This document shows, in pieces, positions 51,305 to 59,408 of a stretch of 64,000 bases of DNA. The position numbers were made by a program, and so were the translations under genes. Below the pieces are notes generated by a model. It was not told the origin of the DNA. It saw only the letters and a list, made by a program, of their open reading frames with translations, and made no database searches. The stretch is from Neisseria macacae ATCC 33926 (lineage in GTDB: Bacteria; Pseudomonadota; Gammaproteobacteria; Burkholderiales; Neisseriaceae). The stretch spans positions 372,001 to 436,000 of the forward strand of contig NZ_CP094241.1 of assembly GCF_022749495.1 (NCBI RefSeq), given 5' to 3'. Numbering within the stretch: the first letter of the stretch is position 1; each line of letters begins with the position of its first letter.

Positions 51305-52849
51305 ATGTGCGGTGTATTAGGTTTGGTCAGCCATGAGCCGGTAAACCAGCTTCTGTACGACGGTTTGCAGATGTTGCAGCACAGGGGGCAGGATGCGGCG
51401 GGCATTGTGACGGCGGAAGGCAGCACGTTCCATATGCACAAAGGCAAAGGCATGGTGCGCGAAGTGTTCCGCACACGCAATATGCGCGATTTGATCGGCA
51501 ACGCGGGCATCGCCCATGTCCGTTACCCTACGGCGGGCAACGCGGGCAGCAGCGCGGAGGCGCAGCCTTTCTACGTCAGCTCGCCTTTCGGCATCGTTTT
51601 GGCGCACAACGGCAACCTCACCAATACCGCCGAACTGTATGAAAACGTGTGCAACAAACACCTGCGCCACGTCAACACCAGCTCCGATTCCGAAGTCTTG
51701 CTCAACGTATTCGCGCACGAATTGCGCCGCGAAGTCTCTAAAAACGCCAATCCCCACCGGCTCAATATCGACAATATTTTCAACGCCGTTGCCGAAGTCC
51801 ACCGCCTGGTGCGCGGCGCATACGGCGTGGTTGCCATGATTGCGGGCTACGGCATGCTCGCTTTCCGCGATCCTTACGGCATCCGCCCGCTGGTGTTGGG
51901 TTCGCAAACCGACGAGGCAGGCAGAAAATCCTATGCCGTTGCCTCCGAATCTGTCGCCTTCAATGCGCTTGCCTACGATTTGGAACGCGATATCCAGCCG
52001 GGCGAAGCAGTATTCGTTGGCTTTGACGGCACACTGATTGCCCGTCAATGCAGTGACCGCGCCAAACTCAGCCCCTGCCTCTTCGAATACGTCTATTTTG
52101 CCCGTCCCGACTCCGTAATCGACGGCGTATCGGTTTACCAATCGCGTTTGGATATGGGCGTGTCCTTAGCGGAAAAAATCAAACGCGAGCTGCCCGTGGA
52201 CGACATCGACGTTGTGATGCCCATTCCCGACACCAGCCGCCCCAGTGCGATGGAACTTGCCGTCCACCTCAAAAAGCCTTACCGCGAAGGTTTGATTAAA
52301 AACCGCTATATCGGCCGCACCTTTATCATGCCCGGTCAGGCGACGCGCAAAAAATCCGTGCGCCAGAAACTCAGCCCGATGGAAACCGAGTTTGAAGGCA
52401 AAAGCGTATTGCTGGTGGACGACTCCATCGTGCGCGGGACGACCAGCCGCGAAATCGTCGAAATGGTACGCGCAGCGGGCGCGCGCAAAGTCTATATCGC
52501 TTCCGCCGCACCCGAAGTGCGCTATCCCAATGTGTACGGCATCGACATGCCCACGCGCGAAGAATTGATTGCCAACGGGCGCAGCGCGGCGGAAATTGCC
52601 GCCGAAATCGGCGCGGACGGCATCGTTTTCCAAAATTTGAGCGATTTGGAAGCCGTCGTCAAAGCACTCAATCCGCAAATCGAATCCTTCGATTCGTCCT
52701 GTTTCAACGGCATCTATCAAACCGGCGACATCGACCAAGCCTACCTCGACCGCCTGTCCGCCGAGAAATCCGGCTGCGGCGGCTTGAAAGTCCACCCGAG
52801 CAGGATGGAACACAGCATCAGCATCAGCGATACGGGTGACGAAGAATAA
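51305..52849 (+). CDS. purF: Amidophosphoribosyltransferase
   Basis: 514 residues from the ATG at 51305, chosen because the next residue is the catalytic Cys2 of the class II glutaminase (MCGVLGLVSHEPV), exposed after Met removal; it follows TCGGAGAAGACGAT. It makes 5-phosphoribosylamine from PRPP and glutamine, the first step of purine synthesis. LQHRGQDAAGI, GIAHVRYPTAG and LAHNGNLTN belong to the glutaminase domain. SVLLVDDSIVRGTTSREIVEM (about 364-384) is the PRPP-binding loop of the transferase domain. The start at 51224 suggested by the longer frame is excluded by Cys2. Confidence 0.96.
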   Translation: MCGVLGLVSHEPVNQLLYDGLQMLQHRGQDAAGIVTAEGSTFHMHKGKGMVREVFRTRNMRDLIGNAGIAHVRYPTAGNAGSSAEAQPFYVSSPFGIVLAHNGNLTNTAELYENVCNKHLRHVNTSSDSEVLLNVFAHELRREVSKNANPHRLNIDNIFNAVAEVHRLVRGAYGVVAMIAGYGMLAFRDPYGIRPLVLGSQTDEAGRKSYAVASESVAFNALAYDLERDIQPGEAVFVGFDGTLIARQCSDRAKLSPCLFEYVYFARPDSVIDGVSVYQSRLDMGVSLAEKIKRELPVDDIDVVMPIPDTSRPSAMELAVHLKKPYREGLIKNRYIGRTFIMPGQATRKKSVRQKLSPMETEFEGKSVLLVDDSIVRGTTSREIVEMVRAAGARKVYIASAAPEVRYPNVYGIDMPTREELIANGRSAAEIAAEIGADGIVFQNLSDLEAVVKALNPQIESFDSSCFNGIYQTGDIDQAYLDRLSAEKSGCGGLKVHPSRMEHSISISDTGDEE

Positions 52850-52872
52850 AACCGGTTTGAACGATTAAGGCA

Positions 52873-52912
52873 AAAGGTCGTCTGAAACGGGGTCATGTTT
52901 CAGACGACCTTT
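52873..52912 (+). terminator. DUS inverted-pair terminator
   Basis: AAAGGTCGTCTGAAAC and GTTTCAGACGACCTTT with an 8-base loop, 23 bp after purF and touching the next Correia element. Confidence 0.85.
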
Positions 52913-52913
52913 G

Positions 52914-53070
52914 TATAGTGGGTTAACTTTAAATCAGGACAAGGCGACGAAGCCGCAGACAGTACAGATAGTACGGAACCGATTCACTTGGTGCTTCAGC
53001 ACCTTAGAGAATCGTTCTCTTTGAGCTAAGGCGAGTCAACGCCGTACCGGTTTAAAGTTAATTCACTATA
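52914..53070 (+). repeat. Correia element (CREE/NEMIS), 157 bp
   Basis: Complete long element from TATAGTGGGTTAAC to TTAATTCACTATA. It ends only 20 bp before the greB start, so it occupies the greB promoter region; the right end may supply a -10 (TTCACTATATTATT). Confidence 0.92.
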
Positions 53071-53090
53071 TTATTTTTAACGGCAAGATT

Positions 53091-53582
53091 ATGAGTACCG
53101 AAACCAAAAACTACATCACGCCCGTCGGTTGGCAGGCGTTGAAAGACGAGCTGTATCAACTGGTCAATAAAGAGCGTCCCGAAATCGTCCAAATCGTCAA
53201 CTGGGCGGCAAGCAACGGCGACCGCAGCGAAAACGGCGACTATCTTTACGGCAAACGCCGTATGCGCGAAATCGACCGCCGCATCCGTTTCCTGACCAAG
53301 CGTTTGGAAGCCGCCGTTGTCGTCGATCCCGAATTGCGCGAAGCGACCGACCAAGTGTTTTTCGGCGCAACCGTCGGATTATTACGCGGCGACGGGCGTG
53401 AGCAAACCGTCAAAATCGTCGGCGTCGATGAAATCGATACCGCGCAAAACAAAATTTCTTGGATTTCCCCGTTGGCGCGTTGTCTGATTAAAGCGAGGGA
53501 AGGGGACGAAGTCGTCTTGAACACACCGGAAGGGCGCGAAGAGATTGAAATTTTGTCGGTGGAATACATACGGATTGATTGA
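53091..53582 (+). CDS. greB: Transcription elongation factor GreB
   Basis: 163 residues. It rescues backtracked RNA polymerase by stimulating transcript cleavage. The N-terminal coiled coil has the tip acidic residues in ASNGDRSENGDYLYGKRRMREIDRRIRFL (about 43-71); the NGDYLYGK(R/K)R form and the basic patch distinguish GreB from GreA. The C-terminal FKBP-like domain follows (GATVGLL, ISPLARCLIKAREGDEV). Its start is 20 bp after a Correia element, so expression may depend on it. A DUS terminator follows. Confidence 0.93.
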   Translation: MSTETKNYITPVGWQALKDELYQLVNKERPEIVQIVNWAASNGDRSENGDYLYGKRRMREIDRRIRFLTKRLEAAVVVDPELREATDQVFFGATVGLLRGDGREQTVKIVGVDEIDTAQNKISWISPLARCLIKAREGDEVVLNTPEGREEIEILSVEYIRID

Positions 53583-53616
53583 GCGGCAGTCGGATTATGC
53601 CGTATTTGTCGAGATG

Positions 53617-53658
53617 AAAAGGTCGTCTGAAAACATCAGGGTTTTCAGACGACCTTTT
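53617..53658 (+). terminator. DUS inverted-pair terminator
   Basis: AAAAGGTCGTCTGAAAAC with its complement GTTTTCAGACGACCTTTT, 34 bp after greB. Confidence 0.85.
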
Positions 53659-53876
53659 GTTTGAAGCCGCCGCTTCGCAAACTGACCTGTCCGCTGGATG
53701 TAATAATCTTTCTTTTGAGCCAAAGCAAGGCGGCGCGACCGCATTTTAGGTTTAATACACTATTGTTTTTTATCCGATAAGACCGTACACCGGCATCCCC
53801 CGACACTGCCCTACCGCGACAGTTTTGCCGTCTTTCAAAAGCGGCGTTCCCACCTCAATCCACTTTAAGGAAAATC

Positions 53877-54668
53877 ATGGCTTCGCGCGATTTATACCCA
53901 CAGGAAATTTTACAGGTCGTCCTCGATAAAAGCTGTGCCAAGGCACAATCCAGCGTTTCCACGCTGGCGGTTTTGAGCGTTTTGGCAGGCGGATACATCG
54001 GCTTCGGTTATCTGGCTTATTTGAAAGTGGTCAGCGGCATCCCGCACGAATGGGGCGGCTTGGCGACTTTGCTCGGTGCGGCAATGTTCCCCATCGCCTT
54101 GATCTGCATCCTGCTCGGCGGCGGCGAGCTAGTGACGAGCAATATGATGATTATGTCTTTGGGGCGTTTGGCAGGGCGGATTTCCACAAAAATGCTGTTG
54201 CGCAACTGGGTCGTCGTGTGTCTGGGCAATTTGGCGGGAACGCTGGCGATGGCGTTTTTCCTCGGACACTACGTCGGGATGACCGAAGGCAGCGTGGCGG
54301 AAAAAACGATTGCGGTGGCGGAAGCCAAAGTCCATATGGATTTTGGCAGGGCTTTCGTCTCGGCGGTCGCGTGTAACTGGATGGTGTGTATGGGCGCATG
54401 GCTGCACTTTGCCGCCAAGCATACGGCGGGGCGGATGTTGGCGATTTGGTTTCCCGTCATGATTTTCGTGTTAAACGGCTTCCAACACCTTGTCGCCAAT
54501 ATGTTCATCATCCCCGCCGGTATTTTGGCGGGCGCAGACATCACATGGGGGCAGTTTTTCTTCAACATGATTCCTGTGTTTTTAGGCAATGTCTTAGGCG
54601 GCGCATCGTTTGTCGGCGCGTCGTACCTTTATACTTATAAAGATACGCTGAAAGATTGTGCCGAATAA
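53877..54668 (+). CDS. Formate/nitrite transporter (FNT) family channel
   Basis: 263 residues with six membrane helices (about 25-48, 62-83, 108-130, 160-180, 190-210 and 230-252). FNT signatures: [11 protein letters not shown] (about 80-90) in the broken helix 2 and [11 protein letters not shown] (about 201-211) with the conserved His of the selectivity region. Members conduct formate, nitrite, hydrosulfide or lactate; the anion cannot be chosen from sequence. It follows TTTAAGGAAAATC. No formate lyase or nitrite reductase gene is adjacent. Confidence 0.92.
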
Positions 54669-54670
54669 TC

Positions 54671-54777
54671 TATAGTGGATTAAATTTAAATCAGGACAAG
54701 GCGACGAAGCCGCAGACAGTACAGATAGTACGGCAAGGCGAGGCAACGCCGTACTGGTTTAAAGTTAATTCACTATA
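54671..54777 (+). repeat. Short Correia element, 107 bp
   Basis: Starts TATAGTGGATTAAA, two bases after the FNT stop, and ends TTAATTCACTATA. It lacks the internal ~50-bp block (GATTCACTTGG…TTTGAGC) found in the 157-bp copies, giving a natural short/long pair in one window. Confidence 0.92.
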
Positions 54778-54790
54778 CATTTGAGCATAC

Positions 54791-54816
54791 AAAACCTGCT
54801 TTAAAAAGCAGGTTTT
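54791..54816 (+). terminator. Intrinsic terminator of the FNT gene
   Basis: AAAACCTGCTTT and AAAGCAGGTTTT with a 2-base loop, ending in TTTT. One of the few terminators here not built from uptake sequences. Confidence 0.8.
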
Positions 54817-54892
54817 GCCGTTTCAGACGACCTCCAAGCCGATTTTTGACTCAGTCCGTCTGATATAATGCCGCCTCAAAATAATCAGATAC

Positions 54893-55906
54893 ATGAAACA
54901 CATGACTCAAGCCTCCCTCCCGCCCCGCCGCCTTTCCGTCGCCCCCATGCTCGACTGGACGGACCGCCACTACCGCTACCTCGCCCGCCAGATTACCCGC
55001 AACACATGGCTTTACAGCGAAATGGTCAATTCCGGCGCCATCGTCTATGGCGACAAAGACCGCTTTTTGATGTTCAACGAAGGCGAGCAGCCCGTCGCCC
55101 TGCAACTGGGCGGCAGCGATCCGTCCGATTTGGCGAAGGCGGCCAAAGCCGCCGAAGAATACGGCTACAACGAAGTCAACCTCAACTGCGGCTGCCCCAG
55201 CCCGCGCGTGCAAAAAGGCTCGTTCGGCGCGTGTCTGATGAACGAAGTCATGTTGGTTGCCGACTGCCTCAACGCCATGCAGGACGCAGTAGGCATCCCC
55301 GTTACCGTTAAACACCGCATCGGCGTCGACAGGCAGACTGAATACCAAACCGTCGCCGATTTCGTCGGCACGCTGCGCGACAAAACCGCCTGCAAAACCT
55401 TCATCGTCCACGCCCGCAACGCATGGCTGGACGGACTCTCCCCCAAAGAAAACCGCGACGTTCCGCCGTTGAAATACGATTACGTTTACCGCCTCAAGCA
55501 AGAGTTTCCCGAGCTGGAAATCATCATCAACGGCGGCATCACCACCAACGAAGCAATCGCCGGACACCTGCAACACGTTGACGGCGTAATGGTCGGACGC
55601 GAGGCGTATCACAACCCGATGGTCATGCACGAATGGGACAGGCTGTTTTACGGCGATACCCGCAGCCCGATTGAATACGCCGATTTGGTGCAGCGCCTCT
55701 ACACATACAGCCAAGCCCAAATCCAAGCCGGACGCGGCACAATCTTGCGCCACATTGTCCGCCACAGCCTCGGGCTGATGCACGGCCTGAAAAACGCCCG
55801 CACTTGGCGGCGTATGCTTTCCGACGCGACGCTGTTGAAAGACAACGACGGCAGCCTGATTCTCGACGCGTGGAAAGAGGTCGAGAGGGCGAACGTATGG
55901 GAATAG
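54893..55906 (+). CDS. dusA: tRNA-dihydrouridine(20/20a) synthase DusA
   Basis: 337 residues. An FMN-dependent TIM barrel that reduces U20/U20a in tRNA D-loops. LSVAPMLDWTDRHYRYLAR (about 14-32) is the DusA N-terminal motif, VNLNCGCPSPRVQKGSFGACLM (about 98-119) has the catalytic Cys, VTVKHRIGVD (about 141-150) and FIVHARNAWLDGLSPKENR (about 172-190) bind FMN and substrate, and INGGI and VMVGREAYHNP close the barrel. Starts at Met1 or Met4 are both possible. The gene is GC-typical and stands between two Correia elements. Confidence 0.95.
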   Translation: MKHMTQASLPPRRLSVAPMLDWTDRHYRYLARQITRNTWLYSEMVNSGAIVYGDKDRFLMFNEGEQPVALQLGGSDPSDLAKAAKAAEEYGYNEVNLNCGCPSPRVQKGSFGACLMNEVMLVADCLNAMQDAVGIPVTVKHRIGVDRQTEYQTVADFVGTLRDKTACKTFIVHARNAWLDGLSPKENRDVPPLKYDYVYRLKQEFPELEIIINGGITTNEAIAGHLQHVDGVMVGREAYHNPMVMHEWDRLFYGDTRSPIEYADLVQRLYTYSQAQIQAGRGTILRHIVRHSLGLMHGLKNARTWRRMLSDATLLKDNDGSLILDAWKEVERANVWE

Positions 55907-55973
55907 CGCGGGAAAGTTGACTTTCAATTGCCGCTCTCCGGCAGCTGCAAATCGCCTCTTCTCCGCAAAAATG

Positions 55974-56014
55974 AGAGGTCGTCTGAAAACAGAACAGGTT
56001 TTCAGAAGACCTCT
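55974..56014 (+). terminator. DUS-derived hairpin terminator
   Basis: AGAGGTCGTCTGAAAAC and its near-complement (the right arm has CAGAAGACC, one base off the DUS), 67 bp after dusA. The stem survives with one mismatch although the right uptake sequence is broken. Confidence 0.75.
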
Positions 56015-56048
56015 ATTTATCCCATATGACACAATCGGCCCAGTCTAT

Positions 56049-56205
56049 TATAGTGGATTAACTTTAAATCAGGACAAGGCGACGAAGCCGCAGGCAGTAC
56101 AGATAGTACGGAACCGATTCACTTGGTGCTTCAGCACCTTAGAGAATCGTTCTCTTTGAGCTAAGGCGAGGCAACGCCGTACCGGTTTAAAGTTAATCCA
56201 CTATA
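56049..56205 (+). repeat. Correia element (CREE/NEMIS), 157 bp
   Basis: Complete long element from TATAGTGGATTAAC to TTAATCCACTATA, 38 bp before the truncated hemoglobin start, with an uptake sequence in between. It may carry the promoter of that gene. Confidence 0.92.
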
Positions 56206-56242
56206 AAATCCCCGTTTCAGACGACCTTTAAGAAAGAACATT

Positions 56243-56731
56243 ATGTATCACGCATTCGGCGGCGCGGCAGGCGTACGCAACCTGACCGACCGCTTTTACG
56301 ACCTGATGGAACTCGAGCCGCAATACCGCGCCCTGCGCCAGATGCACGGCGAAGACATGACGCTGATTCGCGAAAAACTCTACGAATTTTTCAGCGGCTG
56401 GCTCGGCGGCCCGCCCTTGTTCGAGCAGAAATACGGCCATCCCATGCTGCGGGCGCGGCACATGCCCTTTGCCGTGAATATGCAAGTGCGCGACGAATGG
56501 ATCGCCTGCTTCGCCCAAGCCATGAACGAACTGGAAATTAGCAAAGACCTCGCCGAGCCCGTCCTTATCCGCATTTTTGCGATGGCGGACTGGATGCGCA
56601 ACCAAAACGAAGAAGGCGTAGAACCGCCCATGCCGCCGATGGCGGTCGATCCCACAATCCGCATTCCCGAGCTGAAAAACGTCTTAAAGCAATACGGCGT
56701 GGACGGTTATTTCCCAACCTTCCCGGCTTGA
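56243..56731 (+). CDS. Group II truncated hemoglobin
   Basis: 162 residues. GGAAGVRNLTDRFYDLM (about 6-22) is the helix A-B start of trHb; FFSGWLGGPPLFEQKYGHPMLRARHMPF (about 49-76) is the group II signature (GWLGGPP) with the proximal His in RARHMPF. DEWIACFAQAM follows with the conserved Trp. The C-terminal ~35 residues (PMPPMAVDPTIRIPELKNVLKQYGV) extend beyond the usual length. Such proteins bind O2 or NO and help with NO or oxidative stress. Start follows TTTAAGAAAGAACATT. Confidence 0.93.
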   Translation: MYHAFGGAAGVRNLTDRFYDLMELEPQYRALRQMHGEDMTLIREKLYEFFSGWLGGPPLFEQKYGHPMLRARHMPFAVNMQVRDEWIACFAQAMNELEISKDLAEPVLIRIFAMADWMRNQNEEGVEPPMPPMAVDPTIRIPELKNVLKQYGVDGYFPTFPA

Positions 56732-56904
56732 GGTCGTCTGAAAAAGACGAACCCCTTCCCGTTTTCCCTGTTTGATAAAAGGACTGCTGCTGTAAAGTGG
56801 CAGCCGTTTGCACTCAATCAATGGCGGAGAATCCCAATACGATATTTCTGCTGGTAACAGTCAGCTAAATTAGCAAAATAGCATTTTAAATACAGTAAGG
56901 ATAG

Positions 56905-56958
56905 AATCACGGCATTTTCAGACGACCTCGACCGTCGTCTGAAAATGTCGTGATTTTT
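56905..56958 (+). terminator. Strong hairpin just upstream of the Sel1 array
   Basis: Arms at 56905-56926 and 56934-56955 pair over 22 bp (one G-T pair) around a 7-base loop, and the right arm runs into TTTTT. It contains an inverse and a direct GTCGTCTGAA core. It is a textbook intrinsic terminator located 27 bp before the first Sel1 start codon and 170 bp after the hemoglobin stop. Either the array promoter lies in the 27 bp after it or this is an attenuator. Confidence 0.8.
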
Positions 56959-56985
56959 ATGGAACATACATCAGGGAAGTTTGAA

Positions 56986-58221
56986 ATGAACGCATGGTTG
57001 AAAAAAATGATGGTTGCCTTGCTGGCTTTGGGTATAGGGCAGGCAGCTTGGGCGGATGAAGTACCGAATTTAAAGAAAATAGTGCAAAGAGCGGAAGCGG
57101 GAGAGTCAGATGTTCAAGTTATTTTGGGTTCGATGTATTTGAGAGGGATAGGCGTTCGTCAGAGTGATCAAGAGGCGGTGCGATGGTATCGCAAAGCGGC
57201 AGAACAGGGACAGGCAGAAGCCCAATATAATTTGTGTATGATGTATTACGTAGGACAAGGTGTTAATCAAGACCATGAACAGGCGATGGAATGGTGCCGC
57301 TCTGCAGCAGATAAAGGGTATCTCCCAGCCCAAAATAATCTGGGCATGATGTATGGTGTTCTTCAAAACTACGTAGAAGCAACGAAGTGGCTTCAGAAGG
57401 CGGCAGAGCAGGGGAGTGTAAATGCTCAATATAATTTGGGATTGAGGTATGAGCAAGGGCAAGGCGTCCGTCAAAACGATGAAGAGGCGGTGCGATGGTA
57501 TCGTAAGGCGGCAGAACAGGGACTTGCGACAGCCCAATATCATTTGGGTGTGATGTATGCCAATGGACGGGGCGTCCGTCAAAACGATGAAGAGGCGGTG
57601 CGATGGTATCGTAAGGCGGCAGAACAGGGACTTGCGACAGCCCAATATCATTTGGGTGTGATGTATGCCAATAGACGGGGCGTCCGTCAAAACTATGAAG
57701 AGGCGGCGCAATGGTATCGCAAGGCAGCGGAACAGGGTGATGTAGACGCTCAAAATAATTTGGGCGCGCTGTATGACGAAGGACAGGGCGTTCGCCAAGA
57801 CTCTGCAGAGGCAGTGCGGTGGTATCGCAAGGCAGCAGAACGGGGGTATGTAGTTGCCCAAAATAATTTGGGTGTGGCATATAGTGAAGGGCAAGGTGTT
57901 CGCCAAGACTATCCAGAGGCGTTGCGGTGGTATCGCAAGGCAGCAGAACATGGGTTTGCAGCAGCCCAACATAATTTGGGTGAGATGTATTATGAAGGAA
58001 AAGGCGTACACCAAAACTATCCAGAGGCGTTGCAATGGTATCTCAAGGCAGCAGAACAGGGGTTCTCACCGGCTCAAAATAGGTTGGGTGAGATGTATGA
58101 AGAAGGGCAAGGCGTCCCCAAAAATCGAAAAGTTGCCAAAGAATGGCACAAGAAGGCTTGTGATAATGGATTCCAAGATGGTTGCAATGACTACCGAAAG
58201 TTGAATAACGAAGGACATTAA
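56986..58221 (+). CDS. Secreted Sel1-like repeat protein 1 (10 repeats)
   Basis: 411 residues from MNAWLKKMMVALLALGIGQAAWA, a signal peptide cut before Asp; the start is set by AGGGAAG upstream and by homology with its five paralogs (an in-frame Met at 56950 lies in the hairpin). Ten ~36-residue Sel1 repeats of the form AQ-NLG-MY-xGxGVRQD-xEA-WYRKAAEQG follow; repeat 3 is shortened by four residues. The last repeat reads AKEWHKKACDNG and is followed by a Cys-containing cap. It is the longest member of a tandem family of six. Sel1 repeats are protein-binding scaffolds; the meningococcal relative beside murD has been linked to host-cell interaction. Confidence 0.9.
   Translation: MNAWLKKMMVALLALGIGQAAWADEVPNLKKIVQRAEAGESDVQVILGSMYLRGIGVRQSDQEAVRWYRKAAEQGQAEAQYNLCMMYYVGQGVNQDHEQAMEWCRSAADKGYLPAQNNLGMMYGVLQNYVEATKWLQKAAEQGSVNAQYNLGLRYEQGQGVRQNDEEAVRWYRKAAEQGLATAQYHLGVMYANGRGVRQNDEEAVRWYRKAAEQGLATAQYHLGVMYANRRGVRQNYEEAAQWYRKAAEQGDVDAQNNLGALYDEGQGVRQDSAEAVRWYRKAAERGYVVAQNNLGVAYSEGQGVRQDYPEALRWYRKAAEHGFAAAQHNLGEMYYEGKGVHQNYPEALQWYLKAAEQGFSPAQNRLGEMYEEGQGVPKNRKVAKEWHKKACDNGFQDGCNDYRKLNNEGH
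57463..57678 (+). repeat. 108-bp tandem duplication inside Sel1 gene 1
   Basis: 57463-57570 and 57571-57678 are copies exactly one Sel1 unit long (36 codons). The first 102 bases are identical; the first difference is G/A at 57565/57673 (Gly to Arg). This marks a recent unit gain by slippage or unequal crossover. Confidence 0.92.
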
Positions 58222-58291
58222 ACCTTTCTCAAAGGTCGTCTGAAACACATAGATAAACCAAGAAACCTTCTGAATAAAAACAGGATTTGAG
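58222..58291 (+). repeat. Conserved leader between Sel1 genes
   Basis: The spacer before genes 2 to 6 is the same sequence, repeated at 58222-58291, 59339-59408, 60213-60295, 61100-61182 and 61999-62070. It contains one uptake sequence (AAGGTCGTCTGAAA), ACATAGACAAACC, AACATTCTGAATAAAA and AGGATTTTGAG before the ATG. None has a hairpin terminator, so the genes are probably read as one message. Confidence 0.85.
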
Positions 58292-59338
58292 ATGAACACC
58301 TTATTGAAAAACATGATGCTTGCCTTATTGTCGTTGGGCATAGGGCAAGCAGCTTGGGCGGATGATACGCTGAATGTAGGAGGGGTGGCGCAAAAGGAAA
58401 TGCTGCAACTGGCGGAAGCTGGCGATGCGGAGCTTCAACTTGCTTTAGGTGTGATGTACGAACAAGGAAAAGGTGTTCGCCAAGATTATGCAGAGGCAGC
58501 GGGGTGGTTTCGCAAGGCCGCGGAGTTGGGGCTTGCAGCAGCCCAATATAATTTAGCTGTAATGTATACCGAAGGACGAGGCGTTCGCCAAGACTATGAA
58601 GAGGCGGTACGATGGTATCGGAAGGCCGCCGATCAAGGGTTTGCGGAAGCCCAAAATAATTTAGGTGCGATGTACAAGGACGGGAAAGGTATACGTCAAG
58701 ATGACAATCAGGCTGTACAGTGGTATCGCAAAGCGGTAGAACAAGGGGTTGCTGCAGCCCAATATAATTTGGGCTTGATGTATTACGAAGGACGAGGTGT
58801 ACGTCAAGACTATAAACAGGCATTGCAGTGGTATCGCAAAGCAGCGGGGCAGGGATATAAGGATGCGCAAAATAATTTAGGCGTAATGTACAAGGATGGG
58901 AAAGGTGTACGTAAAGATTACGTTCAGGCGGTGAAGTGGTATCGTAAAGCAGCAGAGCAGGGGAATGCAGAAGCCCAATATAATTTGGGTGTGATGTATA
59001 CCGAAGGGCAAGGTGTTCGGCAAGATGACGCTCAGGCGGTACAGTGGTTTCGCAGAGCGGTAGAACAAGGTGATGCAAATGCTCAATATAATTTGGGTGT
59101 GATGTATGCCAAAGGACGAGGTGTCCGCCAAGATTATGTTCAAACATTGCAGTTATGGCATAAAGCTGCACGGCACGGAGTTGCCGAGGCACAAAGTGGT
59201 CTAGGTTGGATGTATTACACGGGTAGAGGCGTTCGCCAAAATTCGGTAATAGCCAAAGAGTGGTACAAGAAGGCCTGTGATAATGGATTCCAAGATGGTT
59301 GCAATGACTATCGAAAGTTGAATAACGAAGGACATTAA
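58292..59338 (+). CDS. Secreted Sel1-like repeat protein 2 (8 repeats)
   Basis: 348 residues with the family signal peptide (MNTLLKNMMLALLSLGIGQAAWA). Eight Sel1 repeats follow an N-terminal TLNVGGVAQKEMLQLAEAG segment. Its final repeat differs from paralogs (AQSGLGWMYYTGRGVRQNSVIAKEWYKKACDNG) but the cap FQDGCNDYRKLNNEGH is identical to that of protein 1, so the 3' ends of genes 1 and 2 share recent ancestry. Two Cys in the cap could form a disulfide in the periplasm. Confidence 0.9.
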   Translation: MNTLLKNMMLALLSLGIGQAAWADDTLNVGGVAQKEMLQLAEAGDAELQLALGVMYEQGKGVRQDYAEAAGWFRKAAELGLAAAQYNLAVMYTEGRGVRQDYEEAVRWYRKAADQGFAEAQNNLGAMYKDGKGIRQDDNQAVQWYRKAVEQGVAAAQYNLGLMYYEGRGVRQDYKQALQWYRKAAGQGYKDAQNNLGVMYKDGKGVRKDYVQAVKWYRKAAEQGNAEAQYNLGVMYTEGQGVRQDDAQAVQWFRRAVEQGDANAQYNLGVMYAKGRGVRQDYVQTLQLWHKAARHGVAEAQSGLGWMYYTGRGVRQNSVIAKEWYKKACDNGFQDGCNDYRKLNNEGH

Positions 59339-59408
59339 ACCTTTCCCAAAGGTCGTCTGAAACACATAGACAAACCAAAAAACATTCTGAATAAAATAGG
59401 ATTTTGAG

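Noticed and set aside
53700..53765. Possible further Correia element before the FNT gene
   Set aside because: Only scattered similarity (CAAGGCGGCGCGACCGC, TTTAATACACTAT) remains and no left TATAGTGG end is found; too decayed to annotate.
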